From positions 1 through 64,000 of the forward strand of contig NZ_SRSH01000014.1 in assembly GCF_006175985.1 (NCBI RefSeq): a stretch of DNA of 64,000 bases, in the 5' to 3' direction. The notes under the pieces were generated by a model. It searched no databases. It was not told the DNA's origin and worked only from the letters and a program-made list of their open reading frames with translations. Of the stretch, positions 30,294 through 41,229 are shown piece by piece. Every line of letters starts with the position of its first letter. Position 1 is the first letter of the stretch. The position numbers and the translations under genes are program-made. The stretch comes from Methylotetracoccus oryzae. Lineage in GTDB: Bacteria > Pseudomonadota > Gammaproteobacteria > Methylococcales > Methylococcaceae.

Positions 30294-30858
30294 GTCCTCA
30301 GCCCCATCCGCTGCGCGCCTCGAGGAACGCACCGCACGTCGCGGGCCGCAGTTCGCCTCTGCGCTGTTGCTGGGCTTGCTTACGGCACCCGCTTTCCCGG
30401 TCGCGGGCCCCGGCTTGGGGCAAGCCCTCTCCGCGGCCGAGGTCGCGGCCATCAACATCAATGTCTTCCCGAATGGTGCCGGACTGCCGCCGGGGCGCGG
30501 CACTGTCGCGGACGGACAGGCGCTGTACGCGGCTCGCTGCGAAGCCTGCCATGGCATTCGGGGTTCCGGTGGGAGCGCCGACGAATTGGCTGGCGGCGCG
30601 CACGGACTGCGCGGCAATCCTCCAGACAAAACGATCGGCACCTACTGGCCGTATGCGACGACCTTGTTCGACTATATCCGCCGCAGCATGCCGCCCACCG
30701 CCCCCCGCAGCCTCAGCGACGACGAGGTGTATGCGCTCACGGCTTATCTGTTGTCTCTCAACGGAATCATTCACGGGGGCGATACGCTCGATGCCGTATC
30801 GCTGGCACGTATCCGCATGCCCAACCGGGACGGTTTCATCCCGGTCGACGCCCGCTGA
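30280..30858 (+). CDS. Cytochrome c partner of the sulfite dehydrogenase
   Basis: A 192-residue protein with an N-terminal hydrophobic stretch (about 26-42), one heme c motif CEACH at 87-91 and a downstream methionine in RRSMPPTAP as probable axial ligand. It overlaps soxC by 14 bases, so it is the electron acceptor by context. Classic SoxD carries two heme domains and is longer; this single-heme protein is closer to a SorB-like or SoxD C-terminal-like partner. It would act in the periplasm, possibly membrane-anchored. Confidence 0.88.
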   Translation: MSMPESSAPSAARLEERTARRGPQFASALLLGLLTAPAFPVAGPGLGQALSAAEVAAININVFPNGAGLPPGRGTVADGQALYAARCEACHGIRGSGGSADELAGGAHGLRGNPPDKTIGTYWPYATTLFDYIRRSMPPTAPRSLSDDEVYALTAYLLSLNGIIHGGDTLDAVSLARIRMPNRDGFIPVDAR

Positions 30859-30908
30859 ACCCGCTCGCACCATCGGGCGAGGCGGTCGTCGACGGGTTTC
30901 CCCGAAGA

Positions 30909-30940
30909 AACGCCGCGACGAAGGGATACGCTGCGGCGTT
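30909..30940. terminator. Stem-loop between convergent genes
   Basis: An 8-bp inverted repeat AACGCCGC / GCGGCGTT with a 16-base loop lies between the cytochrome gene and the opposing Met-rich gene. Short pyrimidine runs follow on both strands (CCTTT and TCTTC), so it may serve both transcripts, although neither has a long T-run. Confidence 0.5.
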
Positions 30941-30954
30941 CCTTTACACCCGCC

Positions 30955-31584
30955 TCAGTGCTTCATCGGCTGACCGGCCGTTCCGCCCTGCATCTTCATC
31001 TCCATGTGAGCCTGCATCATCAACTGGTGCAGTTTGGGCAGATATTCCTTGAACACGGCGCGGTGTTCACCCTTCAACCGCTCCCGCTCGGCCTCGTCCG
31101 CCGCCTGCGTGATGCGGATGCGCAGTTGCCCCAGCTTGAGGTCGAGTTCGAGCGTCTTCTTGAGCAGCTCCTCCTTCTCTTGTTCGCTCATGGCCGGCAT
31201 GGACCCCATCATGCCCCCGCCCATCATGCCACCACCCGCACCGCCGTGCTGCATACCGGCCATCCCACCGCCCTGAGACATACCCCCCATCATCCCGCCA
31301 CCGCCTTGTGGCGTCTGCCCGCCGTTCATGCCACCCATCTGACCATGCTGCATCCCGCCCATGCCGCCTCCCTGGGAGGCTCCGCCCATCATCCCGCCGT
31401 GCTGCATGCCACCCATCCCCTCGGCGGGTTTTTGTGCCGGGGTGGCCTCGGGCGCCGTGGTCTGGGTCTTGGCGGCACCGCCTTCAACCGGCCAGCCGCT
31501 CTTTTCCTCGGCGAATGGCGCGGTCGAGGCCAACACCAGGCACAGGGCGGCAATCCACTCGGAACGATTCAATTCTTTTCTCAT
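30955..31584 (-). CDS. Exported Met/Gly/His-rich protein, possible metal binder
   Basis: A 209-residue protein in three parts. Residues 1-25 form a signal peptide ending near APFA. Residues about 50-135 are a low-complexity region of Gly, Met, Gln and His with three GMQHG units and repeated GMMGG blocks. Residues 140-205 are a predicted charged helix pair (EKEELLKKTLELDLKLGQL and onward) ending with HQLMMQAHMEMKMQ. Methionine and histidine clusters of this kind bind Cu+ or Ag+ in periplasmic proteins, so copper handling is plausible but inferred. It is transcribed away from pqqA across a shared 304-base region. The ATG at 31584 is chosen because the signal peptide follows it directly. No known family is recognised. 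Confidence 0.78.
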   Translation of the reverse strand: MRKELNRSEWIAALCLVLASTAPFAEEKSGWPVEGGAAKTQTTAPEATPAQKPAEGMGGMQHGGMMGGASQGGGMGGMQHGQMGGMNGGQTPQGGGGMMGGMSQGGGMAGMQHGGAGGGMMGGGMMGSMPAMSEQEKEELLKKTLELDLKLGQLRIRITQAADEAERERLKGEHRAVFKEYLPKLHQLMMQAHMEMKMQGGTAGQPMKH

Positions 31585-31800
31585 GGCGTCAATCTCCCGG
31601 ATCCATGCTTCGTTTCTTACGTGAACATCATCGTGCGGACCTCGACGGCCGCGCGGGCAGACCTTACCAACAATCGACCCAACAAGCCAAGGCAAGCGAC
31701 CGGACGGTGCGTCGATCGCGCGACGTACCGCGCACTGCAGGCCCGGCGTACTGGCGCGGCAGATCTGTCCGGGACATCCTCCCGAGCGGCCTTGCGCGTG

Positions 31801-31829
31801 TTGCGCTGTCAATAGGGTGCACGTATACT
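31801..31829 (+). promoter_or_regulatory. Sigma-70 type promoter for pqqA
   Basis: A -35 box TTGCGC at 31801-31806 and a -10 box TATACT at 31824-31829 are separated by exactly 17 bases, about 60 bases upstream of the pqqA start. This is the clearest sigma-70 match in the window. The rest of the 31585-31888 region is GC-rich and shows no other obvious element; the promoter of the opposing Met-rich gene was not recognised. Confidence 0.7.
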
Positions 31830-31888
31830 CACGCGGAATTCGACCGACGGGATCGGATTAACCACTGAACGACTGTGAGGAGTTGAGC

Positions 31889-31963
31889 ATGCGTTGGGAA
31901 AAACCGACTTACAAAGACCTGCGTTTTGGCTTCGAAGTCACGATGTACATCTACAATCGCTAA
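31889..31963 (+). CDS. pqqA: Coenzyme PQQ precursor peptide PqqA
   Basis: A 24-residue peptide, MRWEKPTYKDLRFGFEVTMY followed by IYNR. The glutamate and tyrosine in the conserved E-V-T-M-Y spacing (E16 and Y20) are the residues joined by PqqE and become the PQQ skeleton. A GTGAGGAG ribosome site precedes the ATG. It is too short for usual gene finders. A hairpin follows, so the peptide mRNA is probably made in excess over pqqBCDE. Confidence 0.97.
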   Translation: MRWEKPTYKDLRFGFEVTMYIYNR

Positions 31964-31981
31964 TCGCGATTGCTGGATCGG

Positions 31982-32014
31982 ACGGGGCGCACAGCAATGT
32001 GCCGCCCCGTTTTG
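31982..32014 (+). terminator. Attenuator-like hairpin between pqqA and pqqB
   Basis: The stem ACGGGGC-GCAC / GTGCCGCCCCGT (one bulged base) is followed by TTTTGCGTTT. It lies 18 bases after the pqqA stop and 34 before pqqB. Partial termination here would give a short abundant pqqA transcript and a rarer full operon transcript, a pattern known from other pqq operons. Confidence 0.75.
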
Positions 32015-32048
32015 CGTTTAAGGCCCCCTGTTTTTCTGCTGAATCAAC

Positions 32049-32963
32049 GTGAAGATACGTGTGTTGGGCTCGGGAGCCGGCGGCGGCTTCCCGCAATGGA
32101 ACTGCAACTGCCATAACTGCAGCCGCATCCGGCGCGGCACCATGCGTTCCTCGCCTCGCACGCAGTCATCGATTGCCGTCAGTTCCAATGGCGTGGATTG
32201 GGTTCTGTTCAACGCGTCTCCGGACATTCGCAGCCAGCTCGAAGCGTTTTCCGACGTGCACCCCCGAAGCGGCATCCGGGATAGCGGCATCCGGGCGGTG
32301 ATCCTGATCGACAGCCAGATCGACCATACGACCGGCCTGCTGATGCTGCGGGAGTCCACAGTCCCATTACAGATTTATTGCAGCGAGATGGTCCGGGCGG
32401 ATCTGACCTCCGGCTTTCCAGTCTTCACGATGCTCGGACACTACTGCCGGGTCGAGCATCATGCGGTGCCGCTGGACGGCGGCGCGTTCGAGATCCCCGG
32501 GATCGACGATCTCCGCTTCTGCACGCACGCGCTGAAAAGCAAGGCGCCGCCGTATTCGCCCCATCGACACGACCCGCACGAAGGCGACAACATCGGTGTC
32601 GTGATCGAACAGGCTTCGACGGGCCGGCGCGTGTACTATGCGCCCGGACTGGGCGAAATCGAACCGCACGTCGAACGGGCGATGGCGGAAGCGGATTGCC
32701 TGCTGGTGGACGGCACCTTCTGGCGCGAAGACGAAATGGCCCACGCCGGTATCGTCCACAAGCTGGCGCGTGAGATGGGCCACCTGCCGCAGTCCGGTTC
32801 CGGCGGCATGATCGAAACGCTCCGCGCACACGAGCATGCGCGTAAGATACTGATCCATATCAACAACACCAACCCTATTCTGGACGAGGAGTCACCCGAG
32901 CGCCGCGAACTCGAGACGCATGGCGTCGAGGTGGCCTACGACGGTATGGCAATCACGGTTTAG
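32049..32963 (+). CDS. pqqB: PQQ biosynthesis protein PqqB
   Basis: A 304-residue metallo-beta-lactamase-fold protein now thought to hydroxylate the tyrosine of the PqqE/protease product. It starts MKIRVLGSGAGGGFPQWNCNC, with a CxCxxC-type zinc site nearby (NCNCHNC), and contains FNASPDIRSQ and the IDHTTG segment. Length is typical. It is the first gene after the attenuator hairpin and lies 14 bases upstream of pqqC. Confidence 0.97.
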   Translation: MKIRVLGSGAGGGFPQWNCNCHNCSRIRRGTMRSSPRTQSSIAVSSNGVDWVLFNASPDIRSQLEAFSDVHPRSGIRDSGIRAVILIDSQIDHTTGLLMLRESTVPLQIYCSEMVRADLTSGFPVFTMLGHYCRVEHHAVPLDGGAFEIPGIDDLRFCTHALKSKAPPYSPHRHDPHEGDNIGVVIEQASTGRRVYYAPGLGEIEPHVERAMAEADCLLVDGTFWREDEMAHAGIVHKLAREMGHLPQSGSGGMIETLRAHEHARKILIHINNTNPILDEESPERRELETHGVEVAYDGMAITV

Positions 32964-32977
32964 CCTGAGGAGACCGA

Positions 32978-33706
32978 ATGACTGAGGACACACGCCCCTG
33001 GAGTCGCGAGGAATTCGAACGGCGGCTGCGGGACAAGGAACGCTGCTACCACATCAATCACCCTTATCAGGTGTTGATGGCGGAAGGTAAGCTCAACCGG
33101 GAGCAGATCCAGGGGTGGGTCGCCAACCGGTTCTACTATCAGGTCAGCATCCCGCGCAAGGATGCGGCCATCCTCGCCAACATCCCCGACCGCGAGGTGC
33201 GCCGCAAATGGCTGCAGCGGATCCTTGATCACGACGGCTACGGTGAGGACGAAGGCGGAATCGAGGCCTGGATCCGCCTGGGCATGGCCTGCGGTATGGA
33301 GCGGGACGAGCTTACGTCGCTGAAACACGTGCTCCCCGGTGTGCGATTCGCGGTCGACGCCTATGTGAACTTTGCCCGCACGGCGACCTGGCAGGAAGCG
33401 GCCTGCTCGTCGCTGACCGAACTCTTCGCGCCGCGCATACACAAACAGCGCCTCGCCGGCTGGCCGGATCTCTATCCGTGGATCGACCAGACCGGACTTG
33501 CTTACTTCCGCAAGCGAGTCACGCAAGCGAGCCGCGATGTCGAACACGGTTTGGCGATTACCCTGGACCATTTCCAGACCCGGGCAGAGCAGGAACGTGC
33601 GTTGGACATTCTGCAGTTCAAGCTCGACATCCTGTGGACGATGCTGGATGCGATGCACCTTGCGTACATCGAGCAGCGACCGCCCTACTTCAATATCCCG
33701 GTGTAG
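32978..33706 (+). CDS. pqqC: Pyrroloquinoline-quinone synthase PqqC
   Basis: A 242-residue all-helical oxidase that performs the last ring closure and eight-electron oxidation to PQQ without a metal or cofactor. Motifs include [20 protein letters not shown] and [15 protein letters not shown], all at the active site. A TGAGGAG ribosome site precedes the ATG. pqqD starts 4 bases after the stop. Confidence 0.97.
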   Translation: MTEDTRPWSREEFERRLRDKERCYHINHPYQVLMAEGKLNREQIQGWVANRFYYQVSIPRKDAAILANIPDREVRRKWLQRILDHDGYGEDEGGIEAWIRLGMACGMERDELTSLKHVLPGVRFAVDAYVNFARTATWQEAACSSLTELFAPRIHKQRLAGWPDLYPWIDQTGLAYFRKRVTQASRDVEHGLAITLDHFQTRAEQERALDILQFKLDILWTMLDAMHLAYIEQRPPYFNIPV

Positions 33707-33710
33707 TCGC

Positions 33711-33992
33711 ATGGCCCTGGACCCGAACAGCGTCTTCCAGTTCTCGCCCACCCATCGCTTGCAGTGGGAAGAGACGCAACAGAAGCACGTGATCCTGTAC
33801 CCGGAGGGTTTGGTCGAACTCAGTGACTCGGCAGCCGAAATTCTTAAGCTGTGCGATGGAACGCGCGACCTTTCCGAAATGGTGACCGCGCTGGAGAACA
33901 AGTTCGAAACCACCGATCTAATGGACGACGTAGCCGAATTTCTCGAGGCGGCACTGCACAATGGCTGGATCCGGGAACGCTCGCATCACTAA
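33711..33992 (+). CDS. pqqD: PqqA-binding chaperone PqqD
   Basis: A 93-residue RRE-type domain that binds the PqqA peptide and presents it to PqqE. Motifs FSPTHRLQWEETQQKHVILYPEG and LSDSAAEILKLCDG (given in parts) match the family. The ATG at 33711 gives the right length; upstream codons in the frame belong to pqqC read in another phase. Its last 32 bases overlap the start of pqqE. Confidence 0.96.
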   Translation: MALDPNSVFQFSPTHRLQWEETQQKHVILYPEGLVELSDSAAEILKLCDGTRDLSEMVTALENKFETTDLMDDVAEFLEAALHNGWIRERSHH

Positions 33993-35094
33993 TCCGCGCT
34001 GGCTGCTCGCCGAGCTGACCTACCGCTGCCCCTTGCAGTGTCCCTACTGCTCGAACCCGGTCGACTTCGCGCAACATCTTGATGAACTGGGCACCGAAGA
34101 TTGGTTGCGGGTGCTGTCGGAAGCGCGGGCCATGGGCGCCGTGCAGCTGGGCCTGTCCGGTGGGGAACCGCTAACCCGCCCCGACCTGGCCATTCTGGTC
34201 CGCCATGCCCGGCAACTGGGTTACTACAGCAATCTGATCACGTCCGGCCAGGGTCTCACCGAGGAACGCATCGTCGAACTCCGGGAAGCCGGGCTGGACC
34301 ATATTCAGATCAGCATTCAGTCCCCAGAAAAGACGCTGAACGATCAACTGGCCGGCACCGAGTCCTTCGAAAACAAGAAGGCCGTCGCACGACTCGTCAA
34401 GAAGCATGGCTATCCGATGGTGCTGTGCGTGGTCATCCATCGCCAGAACATCCATCAAATGCGCGAAATTCTGGAGATGGCGATCGAACTCCAGGCCGAT
34501 TATCTGGAACTCGCGAATACCCAATACTACGGCTGGGCGCTGTTGAACCGGGCCCAACTGCTGCCGACACGCGCGCAATTCGAGGAAGCCGAAGCGATCG
34601 CGCAGGATTACAAGGCGCGCTTGCAGGGCCGGATGAAAATCTACTACGTCGTGCCGGACTATTACGAGGACCGGCCCAAGGCCTGCATGAACGGATGGGG
34701 CACGACCTTTCTGACGATCGCTCCGGATGGTCTGGCCCTGCCCTGTCACGCCGCACGTGACCTGCCGGGGCTGAACTGCCCGAACGTCAGAGACATGAGC
34801 ATCGAGGACATCTGGCTGCATTCGGAGGCCTTCAACCACTTTCGCGGCGAGGACTGGATGCGCGAGCCATGCCGGACCTGCCCCGAGCGGACGAAGGACT
34901 TCGGGGGCTGTCGCTGCCAGGCCTTCCAGTTCACCGGAGACATGAATGCGACCGACCCGGTTTGCGGGCTGTCGCCCCACCGCGCCTTGGTCGATCGCGT
35001 GATCCGGGCGACGGAGTCCGGGGAGCAGGCGCCCGCCGGCCAGCCCTTGACCTTCCGGAACACCCGTAACTCAAGGCTACTGGCGACGGACTGA
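33961..35094 (+). CDS. pqqE: PqqA peptide cyclase PqqE (radical SAM)
   Basis: A 377-residue radical SAM/SPASM enzyme that forms the carbon-carbon bond between Glu and Tyr of PqqA. The SAM cluster motif is C23, C27 and C30 (YRCPLQCPYCSNP). C-terminal auxiliary cluster cysteines lie in CMNGWGTTF, LPCHAARDL, CRTCPERTKDFGGCRCQ and DPVCGLSPHR. The start overlaps pqqD by 32 bases. It ends 14 bases from the convergent holA. No pqqF protease gene is present in the window. Confidence 0.97.
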   Translation: MAGSGNARITNPRWLLAELTYRCPLQCPYCSNPVDFAQHLDELGTEDWLRVLSEARAMGAVQLGLSGGEPLTRPDLAILVRHARQLGYYSNLITSGQGLTEERIVELREAGLDHIQISIQSPEKTLNDQLAGTESFENKKAVARLVKKHGYPMVLCVVIHRQNIHQMREILEMAIELQADYLELANTQYYGWALLNRAQLLPTRAQFEEAEAIAQDYKARLQGRMKIYYVVPDYYEDRPKACMNGWGTTFLTIAPDGLALPCHAARDLPGLNCPNVRDMSIEDIWLHSEAFNHFRGEDWMREPCRTCPERTKDFGGCRCQAFQFTGDMNATDPVCGLSPHRALVDRVIRATESGEQAPAGQPLTFRNTRNSRLLATD

Positions 35095-35108
35095 GCCGAC
35101 AGGCACCG

Positions 35109-36140
35109 TCAAACAGTCGGCAGATCGGCCTCGGGGAAGCCGCAAAAGGCCAGGCTGATCGCCAACAGCGCCTCCCAGGGATCTCCGATGCAATCTCCCT
35201 TGATCCGTCGATCCGCAGCGACACACAGGAGCACAATGGATTGCGCCCGTTGCAGATCGATGCGGGCCGCAGATTGGCTCATTCGGGACTTCCTGGCACC
35301 GAATAACTTCATCACCTGTAAGGCACAGGCTTCGTCAAAGGACTTACCGCGCCCGACCAGATTGATGATGCTGGCCAGCGCCCGAGCGTGCCCCGCCAAA
35401 GCCCAGAGCACGACCGCCGGAGCCGTGCCTTCGGCACGCAGGCCGTCGAGGATCCGCTTGACCCGAACCGTGTTGGCGTCCAGCGCGGCGTCGACCAGAT
35501 CGTAGACGTCGAAGCGGGCGGCATCGGCGACCGCAGCCGCGATCTGCCGCTCGTCAATCATCCCCGAGCCGTAGAGGATGTGTAGCTTTTCGATCTCCTG
35601 GACGGCGGCCAGCAGATTCCCTTCGATACGCGCCGCCAAGGCAGCCAGTCCGGACTGATCCACCAGCAAACCCTTAGCGCTCAGGCGATGGTCCAGCCAC
35701 TGCAACAGAGAACGCCCCGTTAGCGGCTTGGCCTGGACGACGACACCAGCGCGTTCGAAGCCCTGGAACCAGGCCTTTTTCTGGTCGTCCGCGCTCAGCT
35801 TGCCGGCGCTGAGCACCAACACGCAATCCGGGCTCGGCGCCGCCACGTACTCCGCCAGAAACTCCCCGCCGCCCTGATCAGGCTTCTCCGGGACCCTGAC
35901 GTCCAGCACCCGAGCGCCCCCGAACAGCGGCAGGGTCGCTGCGGCATCCCTTAGCGCGCCCCACTCGAAGCCGGGCTGTACGAAAAACAGTTCCCAGTCG
36001 GGGAAACCATTGGCTTGTGCGGCCGAGCGGATCGCCGCCACGGCTTCCGTGACCTGCAGCGGCTCGTCACCAAAAACCAGATAGAACGGCGCGATACGGC
36101 GGCGCAGCGCGCCGCCGAGTTCGGCCGGCACCAGCCTCAC
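35109..36140 (-). CDS. holA: DNA polymerase III subunit delta
   Basis: A 343-residue clamp-loader subunit that opens the beta ring. Family features include the N-terminal PFYLVFGDEPLQVTEA, a divergent AAA fold, and a helical C-terminal collar with GLRAEGTAPAVVLWALAGHARAL (in parts). Length is normal. It follows lptE with a 4-base overlap, the conserved leuS-lptE-holA order. nadD, the usual next gene, is replaced by the convergent pqqE end. Confidence 0.95.
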   Translation of the reverse strand: MRLVPAELGGALRRRIAPFYLVFGDEPLQVTEAVAAIRSAAQANGFPDWELFFVQPGFEWGALRDAAATLPLFGGARVLDVRVPEKPDQGGGEFLAEYVAAPSPDCVLVLSAGKLSADDQKKAWFQGFERAGVVVQAKPLTGRSLLQWLDHRLSAKGLLVDQSGLAALAARIEGNLLAAVQEIEKLHILYGSGMIDERQIAAAVADAARFDVYDLVDAALDANTVRVKRILDGLRAEGTAPAVVLWALAGHARALASIINLVGRGKSFDEACALQVMKLFGARKSRMSQSAARIDLQRAQSIVLLCVAADRRIKGDCIGDPWEALLAISLAFCGFPEADLPTV

Positions 36141-36652
36141 GCGTTATCCCTGACCTTGACCGCCGAGCGCAGCCGCCGCATGACGATCTGGGCCGCCTCC
36201 CGTTCCATTTCCGAGCGCATCAGGGTCTCCTGTTCACCCTGCCCGAGCGGGAAGCGGATATCGACGAAGTACTGTCGGGTGATCTCGAGTTCCTCGCGGG
36301 GCAGCAAGACTTCGCCCTTCGGCGTCGTCACTTCGAACTCGAGTCGATAGCTCAGATTGTAGCCGTTTGCCTTGCCGGCCTTGCTGAGCGAGATCTGGCG
36401 CCGCTGGTGAATGCCGCTGATAACATGGAACACGCTGCCGGCTTCGGCCTGATTCACGGCCAACCGGCCGCCGGCGAAACTCAGGATCTCGATGAATTCC
36501 TGGCTGAATGGTTGCCCGGGAGCAATGCCGGTCAGCTTCACCACCTTCGCCCGCTCGGGCAGATCGACTTTGCCACGCAGGTGGTAGCCGCATCCACCCA
36601 GTGCACCGATCGACAAGATCAGCAGCACCCGCATCGTCAGATTGGCGAACAT
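36137..36652 (-). CDS. lptE: LPS-assembly lipoprotein LptE
   Basis: A 171-residue outer-membrane lipoprotein that plugs LptD and helps insert lipopolysaccharide. The signal ends in lipobox LGGC followed by GYHLRGKVDLP, the family hallmark. The C-terminus (RSEMEREAAQIVMRRL) matches the family. It lies between leuS and holA, overlapping holA by 4 bases. Confidence 0.94.
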   Translation of the reverse strand: MFANLTMRVLLILSIGALGGCGYHLRGKVDLPERAKVVKLTGIAPGQPFSQEFIEILSFAGGRLAVNQAEAGSVFHVISGIHQRRQISLSKAGKANGYNLSYRLEFEVTTPKGEVLLPREELEITRQYFVDIRFPLGQGEQETLMRSEMEREAAQIVMRRLRSAVKVRDNA

Positions 36653-36664
36653 AAGGCTCTGTTT

Positions 36665-39145
<2,481 letters not shown>

Positions 39146-39260
39146 TTAGAATACCGGACGGTGCGGCAAAGCTGAAGCTTGAGCGGAATCCTCGGCGAAA
39201 CAGCGGGGCTGGCGGACTGAGGTATCCAGGGCAGTCATGAATCACCCATCCGAGGCGACA

Positions 39261-40040
39261 ATGCGCAGAGTAGTTTTCAATCAGAAGGGCGGCGTAGGGA
39301 AATCGACTATCACCTGCAATCTGGCGGCCGTCAGCGCGGCGCAAGGCAGGCGCACGCTGGTCGTCGATCTCGACATCCAGGGGAACTCGACCCACTACCT
39401 GCTGGGGCACAAGATCACCGAACCCGACGCCACCCTGGCCGGCTTCTTCAAGCAGACATTGAGCATCAACCTGTTCGGCGGCAATTCCGACAGCGGAATC
39501 AACGCGGCGATCCACGCCACGCCATTCGAGAACCTCGATGTCATGGCCTCGCACCCCGAGTTCGAGCCCCTGCAGACACGGCTCGATCAGCGCATGAAGA
39601 TCTACAAGCTCCGCGAAGCCCTCGAGTCCCTGACCCAGTACGAGCGGATCTACATCGATACGCCGCCGGTGTTGAACTTCTACAGCCGCTCGGCTCTAAT
39701 TGCCGCCACCAATTGCCTGATTCCCTTCGATTGCGACGCTTTCACGCGTGAATCGCTTTACAACCTGCTGGCCGTGATCTCCGAGATCAAGGCCGATCAC
39801 AACCCGGCGCTCCAACTCGAGGGCATCGTCGTCAACCAGTACCAGAGCCGCGCCAGCTTGCCCCAGCAACTCGTCAGCGAACTCGTGTCCGAAGGGCATC
39901 CGGTGCTGTCCACCAAGATCTCGCCGTCGGTCAAGGTGCGGGAGTCCCACAGCGAGTCCAAGCCATTGATTCATTACGCGCCGGATCACAAGCTCTCCGC
40001 CGAATTCCGAGCCTTGCACGACGAGATCCACGCCCTCTGA
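39261..40040 (+). CDS. ParA-family ATPase, orphan
   Basis: A 259-residue deviant Walker ATPase: VVFNQKGGVGKSTITCNLAA at the start, then VVDLDIQGNST and the IDTPP motif. Such proteins move DNA or protein cargo using ATP-dependent dimerisation on the nucleoid. No parB, parS-like repeat, flagellar or chemotaxis gene is adjacent, so cargo is unknown; it is divergent from leuS and upstream of nadA. ATG 39261 matches homologous starts and has GAGG upstream; ATG 39237 is an alternative. It is not the main chromosomal ParA, which is expected beside parB and gidB. Confidence 0.88.
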   Translation: MRRVVFNQKGGVGKSTITCNLAAVSAAQGRRTLVVDLDIQGNSTHYLLGHKITEPDATLAGFFKQTLSINLFGGNSDSGINAAIHATPFENLDVMASHPEFEPLQTRLDQRMKIYKLREALESLTQYERIYIDTPPVLNFYSRSALIAATNCLIPFDCDAFTRESLYNLLAVISEIKADHNPALQLEGIVVNQYQSRASLPQQLVSELVSEGHPVLSTKISPSVKVRESHSESKPLIHYAPDHKLSAEFRALHDEIHAL

Positions 40041-40131
40041 GCACGGCCAAACGGCGCTGCCGACATCCATTACCGCAGCATTTCACTGTGGTATTATCGA
40101 AGAGTCGTTTATTTTCCCCAGACCCCGCACG

Positions 40132-41229
40132 ATGTCCGCTCCAGCCCTCGCGATCCAAGACTTTGCGCTGCTCGACGACGAAGAATGTCATGAACGGATC
40201 ACCGCAGCCAAAAAAGCGCTTGGCAGCCGCTGCGTCATCCTCGGGCATCATTACCAGCGCGACGAAGTGTTCCGGCATGCGGACACCAGCGGCGACTCAC
40301 TGAAGCTCTCGCACTGGGCGGCGCGTTCGGACGCCCAGTACATCGTCTTCTGCGGGGTACACTTCATGGCCGAGGTCGCCGACATCCTGTCGCGGCCCGA
40401 GCAAATCGCCATCCTGCCCGATCTCGCAGCCGGTTGTTCGATGGCCGACATGGCCAACCGCGTAAATGTCGAGCGATGCTGGACCGAGTTGGCCACCGTG
40501 CTCGACCCCGATCGCGACATCACGCCGGTCACCTACATCAACTCCGCGGCGGACCTTAAAGCCTTTTGTGGCCGTCACGGCGGTATCGTCTGCACCTCCA
40601 GCAACGCGCGGACGATCCTCGACTGGAGTTTCACCCAGCGACCCAAGGTGCTGTTCTTCCCCGACCAACACCTGGGCCGGAATACGGGCTATCGCATGGG
40701 GATCCCGTTGGAGGAGATGGTCACCTGGGATTTCGGCAAACCCATGGGCGGCCTGACGGTCGAGGAAATCGAACGCGCCCGCATCATTTTGTGGAAAGGC
40801 TTCTGCTCCGTGCACCAGATGTTCAAGCCGGAGCACATCGACCGTTTCCTGGAGACGTACCCCGACACCCGCGTCATTTCGCATCCCGAGGCCTGCTTCG
40901 AGGTCTGCGAGAAGTCACATCATGTCGGTTCCACCGAGTACATTCTGAAAACCGTCCGGGAAGCCGAGCCGAATACGCGCTGGCTGGTCGGCACCGAACT
41001 GAATCTCGTGAATCGCCTGGCGAACGAGGTGCGCGACCAGGGCAAGCAGGTGCACTTCATGTCCCCGACCATCTGCATGTGTTCGACCATGTTCCGCACC
41101 GATCCCCAGCACCTGTTGTGGGTGCTTGAAAATCTGGTTCAGGGCACGGTCGTGAACCGGATCCGTGTCAACGAGGCCGACGCACGCTATGCCAAACTCG
41201 CGCTGAACAACATGCTAACGGTGTCCTGA
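40132..41229 (+). CDS. nadA: Quinolinate synthase
   Basis: A 365-residue [4Fe-4S] enzyme condensing iminoaspartate with dihydroxyacetone phosphate to quinolinate in NAD synthesis. Motifs include LGHHYQRDEV, GVHFMAEVADIL, LPDLAAGCSMADM, the cluster cysteines C111-type (AGCSMAD), HPEACFEVC and SPTICMCSTMFR. Length is normal. A candidate -10 TATTAT lies at 40092-40097. It stands alone; nadB and nadC are not in the window. Confidence 0.96.
   Translation: MSAPALAIQDFALLDDEECHERITAAKKALGSRCVILGHHYQRDEVFRHADTSGDSLKLSHWAARSDAQYIVFCGVHFMAEVADILSRPEQIAILPDLAAGCSMADMANRVNVERCWTELATVLDPDRDITPVTYINSAADLKAFCGRHGGIVCTSSNARTILDWSFTQRPKVLFFPDQHLGRNTGYRMGIPLEEMVTWDFGKPMGGLTVEEIERARIILWKGFCSVHQMFKPEHIDRFLETYPDTRVISHPEACFEVCEKSHHVGSTEYILKTVREAEPNTRWLVGTELNLVNRLANEVRDQGKQVHFMSPTICMCSTMFRTDPQHLLWVLENLVQGTVVNRIRVNEADARYAKLALNNMLTVS

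Noticed and set aside
31195..31440. Repeat-rich DNA as a possible CRISPR or tandem array
   Set aside because: The repetition follows codons of a Gly/Met-rich protein and has no regular spacer structure.
30958..31815. 285-codon plus-strand frame opposite the Met-rich gene
   Set aside because: Its His/Pro/Thr runs are the mirror of the Gly/Met repeats; it has no signal or domain, whereas the minus frame has a signal peptide and helices.
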